In this document: positions 5,666-7,214 of the stretch, in pieces
How positions within the stretch are numbered: position 1 is the first letter of the stretch
Layout: each line of letters starts with the position of its first letter
Assembly: GCA_016194725.1 (NCBI GenBank)
Contig: JACQAW010000284.1
Span: 1 to 7,214 of the forward strand
Direction of reading: 5' to 3'
Length of the DNA: 7,214 nt
From: Deltaproteobacteria bacterium
GTDB lineage: Bacteria > Bdellovibrionota > UBA1018 > UBA923
Made by a program: the position numbers and the translations under genes
The notes under the pieces: model-generated
What the model was told of the DNA's origin: nothing
What the model saw: only the letters and a program-made list of their open reading frames with translations
Databases searched by the model: none

Positions 5666-7214
5666 CACGTTTGCTCTACAAACTCTCTACCCGCGCCTTT
5701 CTGTTCACCGCCGTACTGGTTGCGTTTGTTCCATTTCTGGATCAGCGCGTGCTGCGCATGGCGGGAGACGAAAAAGTTTACGTTACCCAGTCCGTCGAGA
5801 TGTCGCGGGCCGGACGCTGGTTCGTTCAAACGCTCGCCGACGAGCCCAGCTACTTCAAGGGGCCGTTTCACTATGTTTTCGTGCGCCTGGGCATGCTGGT
5901 TTTTGGCAATCGCCTTATTGCCGGCACCTGGATGAACTGCGCACTCGCTTTGCTGGCCGGACTGGCCATGTACCATCTGGGACGCCGCCGCTGGAATGAC
6001 AAAAGCGGGCTGCTGCTGGGCCTGGCCACTGCCTTGAACGTGGGCATGCTTTCGCATGCGTTGATTAGCCAGATGGAAGTCGAAGTATGCGCGTTTTATG
6101 CCTTTGCCGTGGCGGCACTGGGCCTGGCGAGGAAAAAATCAGACTTCAAATACGACGTGCTCTTTTGGGTCGCGGCCGGAATGGCGGGCTGGATTAAAAG
6201 CCCGCTGCATTCGGTACTCATCGGAACGGGCGGACTTTTATATTGGATCATGACCAAACAGCTGCTGAGCCGCCTAAAAAGGCCGCAGGCCTGGTTTGCG
6301 GTCCTGATTGGAATCGTGGTTGGCCTGGCGGGATACCTGCCGGCGTTTTTGCTCGACCACGATAACTTCATGGCCACCTTTCTGGGCCGAGAGCAATTTG
6401 AAAAATCAAACAACCATCGCACCTGGGACTACGTCATGCGCCCGCTGCTCTACTACGGGCTGCCGTGGACCTTTGTTGTTCTGGCCGGGATCATCAGAGC
6501 CCTGCGTGCCAGCAAGCTGATGCGGCAAACCGCCGACCTGCCCATGGTGAAGCTGGGAGTTGCCATGTCAGCGCCCACGCTGCTGTTCTGGTGCCTATGG
6601 ACTTATAAAGGACAGAACTACAACCTTCCGGCAATTCCGGCGCTGCTGCTTTTTGGCTGGGCCTGTTTCAACGGCAATATTCCCCGCTGGTCCATCCGTG
6701 CGGCAGGCGCCCTTGGCACTCTGGCTTTTTTTGTCGCCCTTGGCCTGGTCTGGCACTTCTGGCCGCTGCCGTCGTGGTGGGGCCGCGTCTGGCTTATCCT
6801 GTCTTTCGTTGCGATGCTGGGTTTTGCCATGACTTTCCTGGTCACCGAAGACTCGCGTGCGGTCGCGGCCGGAGCGGTGGCATTCTGCTTGGCCTTTGGT
6901 GCGTTCATCACGCCCCTTGGCGAGCGCGAGGTGGTCGACATGCGCCGGTTTATCAAAGATAACCCGGGACTGACTTACCACTATTACAATCTGGACCCTT
7001 CGATCTGGTCGGAGTGGGCCCTGCTGCAGCTGACTTTGCATTATCCCATTTATGGACTTCATCGAAACGAGCAGCTGGCTGAGGCTGTAAAGCCAGGTCA
7101 CGCGGTTATCGTGCAAAACACCGACTGGCTGAACGTGGTGCTGAATTACTGGCAGAAAAACGTGGGCAAGGGGCCTCATCCGGTGGTGACGCCGTGGACG
7201 CGATGGCTGACCAA
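5662..7214 (+). CDS. ArnT-like membrane glycosyltransferase (GT-C), partial at the 3' end
   Basis: The frame opens at ATG 5662, overlaps the previous stop (ATGA) and stays open for 517 codons to the window end, so the C-terminus is missing. The motif order follows ArnT and related polyprenyl-phosphate sugar transferases: GDEKVY with Asp36-Glu37 and Tyr40 in the first periplasmic loop; SYFKGPFHY at 63-71, the counterpart of the Y-x-KPPL-YW block; QMEVEVCAFYAF (137-148), the counterpart of the block with an acidic residue; GWIKSPL (176-182), the counterpart of the TKGP block; a FLGREQFEKSNNHR loop (240-253); and YKGQNYNLPAIPAL (315-328), the counterpart of the K-x-x-Y-x-LP block. Multiple membrane segments run to about residue 425, then a soluble domain begins. 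It probably moves a sugar or aminosugar from an undecaprenyl-phosphate carrier to lipid A or another envelope acceptor. The exact substrate is unknown, so arnT is not assigned. A weak GGA ribosome site lies 7 nt before the ATG. Confidence 0.88.
   Translation, partial: MTRLLYKLSTRAFLFTAVLVAFVPFLDQRVLRMAGDEKVYVTQSVEMSRAGRWFVQTLADEPSYFKGPFHYVFVRLGMLVFGNRLIAGTWMNCALALLAGLAMYHLGRRRWNDKSGLLLGLATALNVGMLSHALISQMEVEVCAFYAFAVAALGLARKKSDFKYDVLFWVAAGMAGWIKSPLHSVLIGTGGLLYWIMTKQLLSRLKRPQAWFAVLIGIVVGLAGYLPAFLLDHDNFMATFLGREQFEKSNNHRTWDYVMRPLLYYGLPWTFVVLAGIIRALRASKLMRQTADLPMVKLGVAMSAPTLLFWCLWTYKGQNYNLPAIPALLLFGWACFNGNIPRWSIRAAGALGTLAFFVALGLVWHFWPLPSWWGRVWLILSFVAMLGFAMTFLVTEDSRAVAAGAVAFCLAFGAFITPLGEREVVDMRRFIKDNPGLTYHYYNLDPSIWSEWALLQLTLHYPIYGLHRNEQLAEAVKPGHAVIVQNTDWLNVVLNYWQKNVGKGPHPVVTPWTRWLT

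Noticed and set aside
6595..7179. Minus-strand frame of 194 codons opposite the last gene
   Set aside because: It is antisense to the ArnT-like gene, and its product is rich in Gln, Arg and Lys with no domain.
1..7214. Search for CRISPR repeats, tRNA or rRNA genes, IS ends and phage or defence genes
   Set aside because: By eye I found no regularly spaced repeats, tRNA arms, transposase motifs or defence domains. All coding space is explained by five housekeeping or envelope genes.

Overview
The window is about 7.2 kb of gene-dense DNA with moderately high GC. Every confident gene lies on the + strand. It looks like the chromosome of a Gram-negative bacterium: the first gene is an exported periplasmic peptidoglycan lytic transglycosylase of MltD type, and the last two are polytopic GT-C membrane proteins, at least one of ArnT type. 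RNase J together with an MltD-type enzyme and ArnT-type enzymes suggests a deltaproteobacterial or Bdellovibrionota-like lineage. That placement is an inference; nothing here fixes the taxon.

Layout. Positions 1-113 hold the edge of an upstream region, with two short competing reading frames that run off the window edge and a possible promoter. Positions 114-1538 encode the lytic transglycosylase. A 256-bp gap (1539-1794) follows. It contains a perfect 12-bp inverted repeat (1720-1731/1760-1771), a short T-run and a TACAAT -10-like box just before the next gene. From 1795 to the right edge there are four genes with no gaps: uridine kinase (udk), RNase J (TTG start inside the udk stop), a GT-C type membrane glycosyltransferase-like protein (start overlapping the RNase J stop), and a second, ArnT-like membrane glycosyltransferase (ATGA overlap) that is cut by the window end. 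The stop/start overlaps make co-transcription and translational coupling likely.

How the genes fit together. Uridine kinase salvages uridine and cytidine to UMP and CMP. RNase J degrades and processes RNA, releasing nucleotides, so the first two genes form a plausible RNA-turnover and pyrimidine-salvage pair. The two following GT-C proteins probably transfer sugars from polyprenyl-phosphate carriers to an envelope acceptor. They have no obvious biochemical link to the first pair and may simply share its transcript.

No mobile element, CRISPR array, tRNA or rRNA was found, and I see no new defence or mobile system. The most notable signals are the apparently leaderless starts of the transglycosylase and udk, the inverted repeat in front of udk, and the overlapping udk-RNase J-GT-GT operon.
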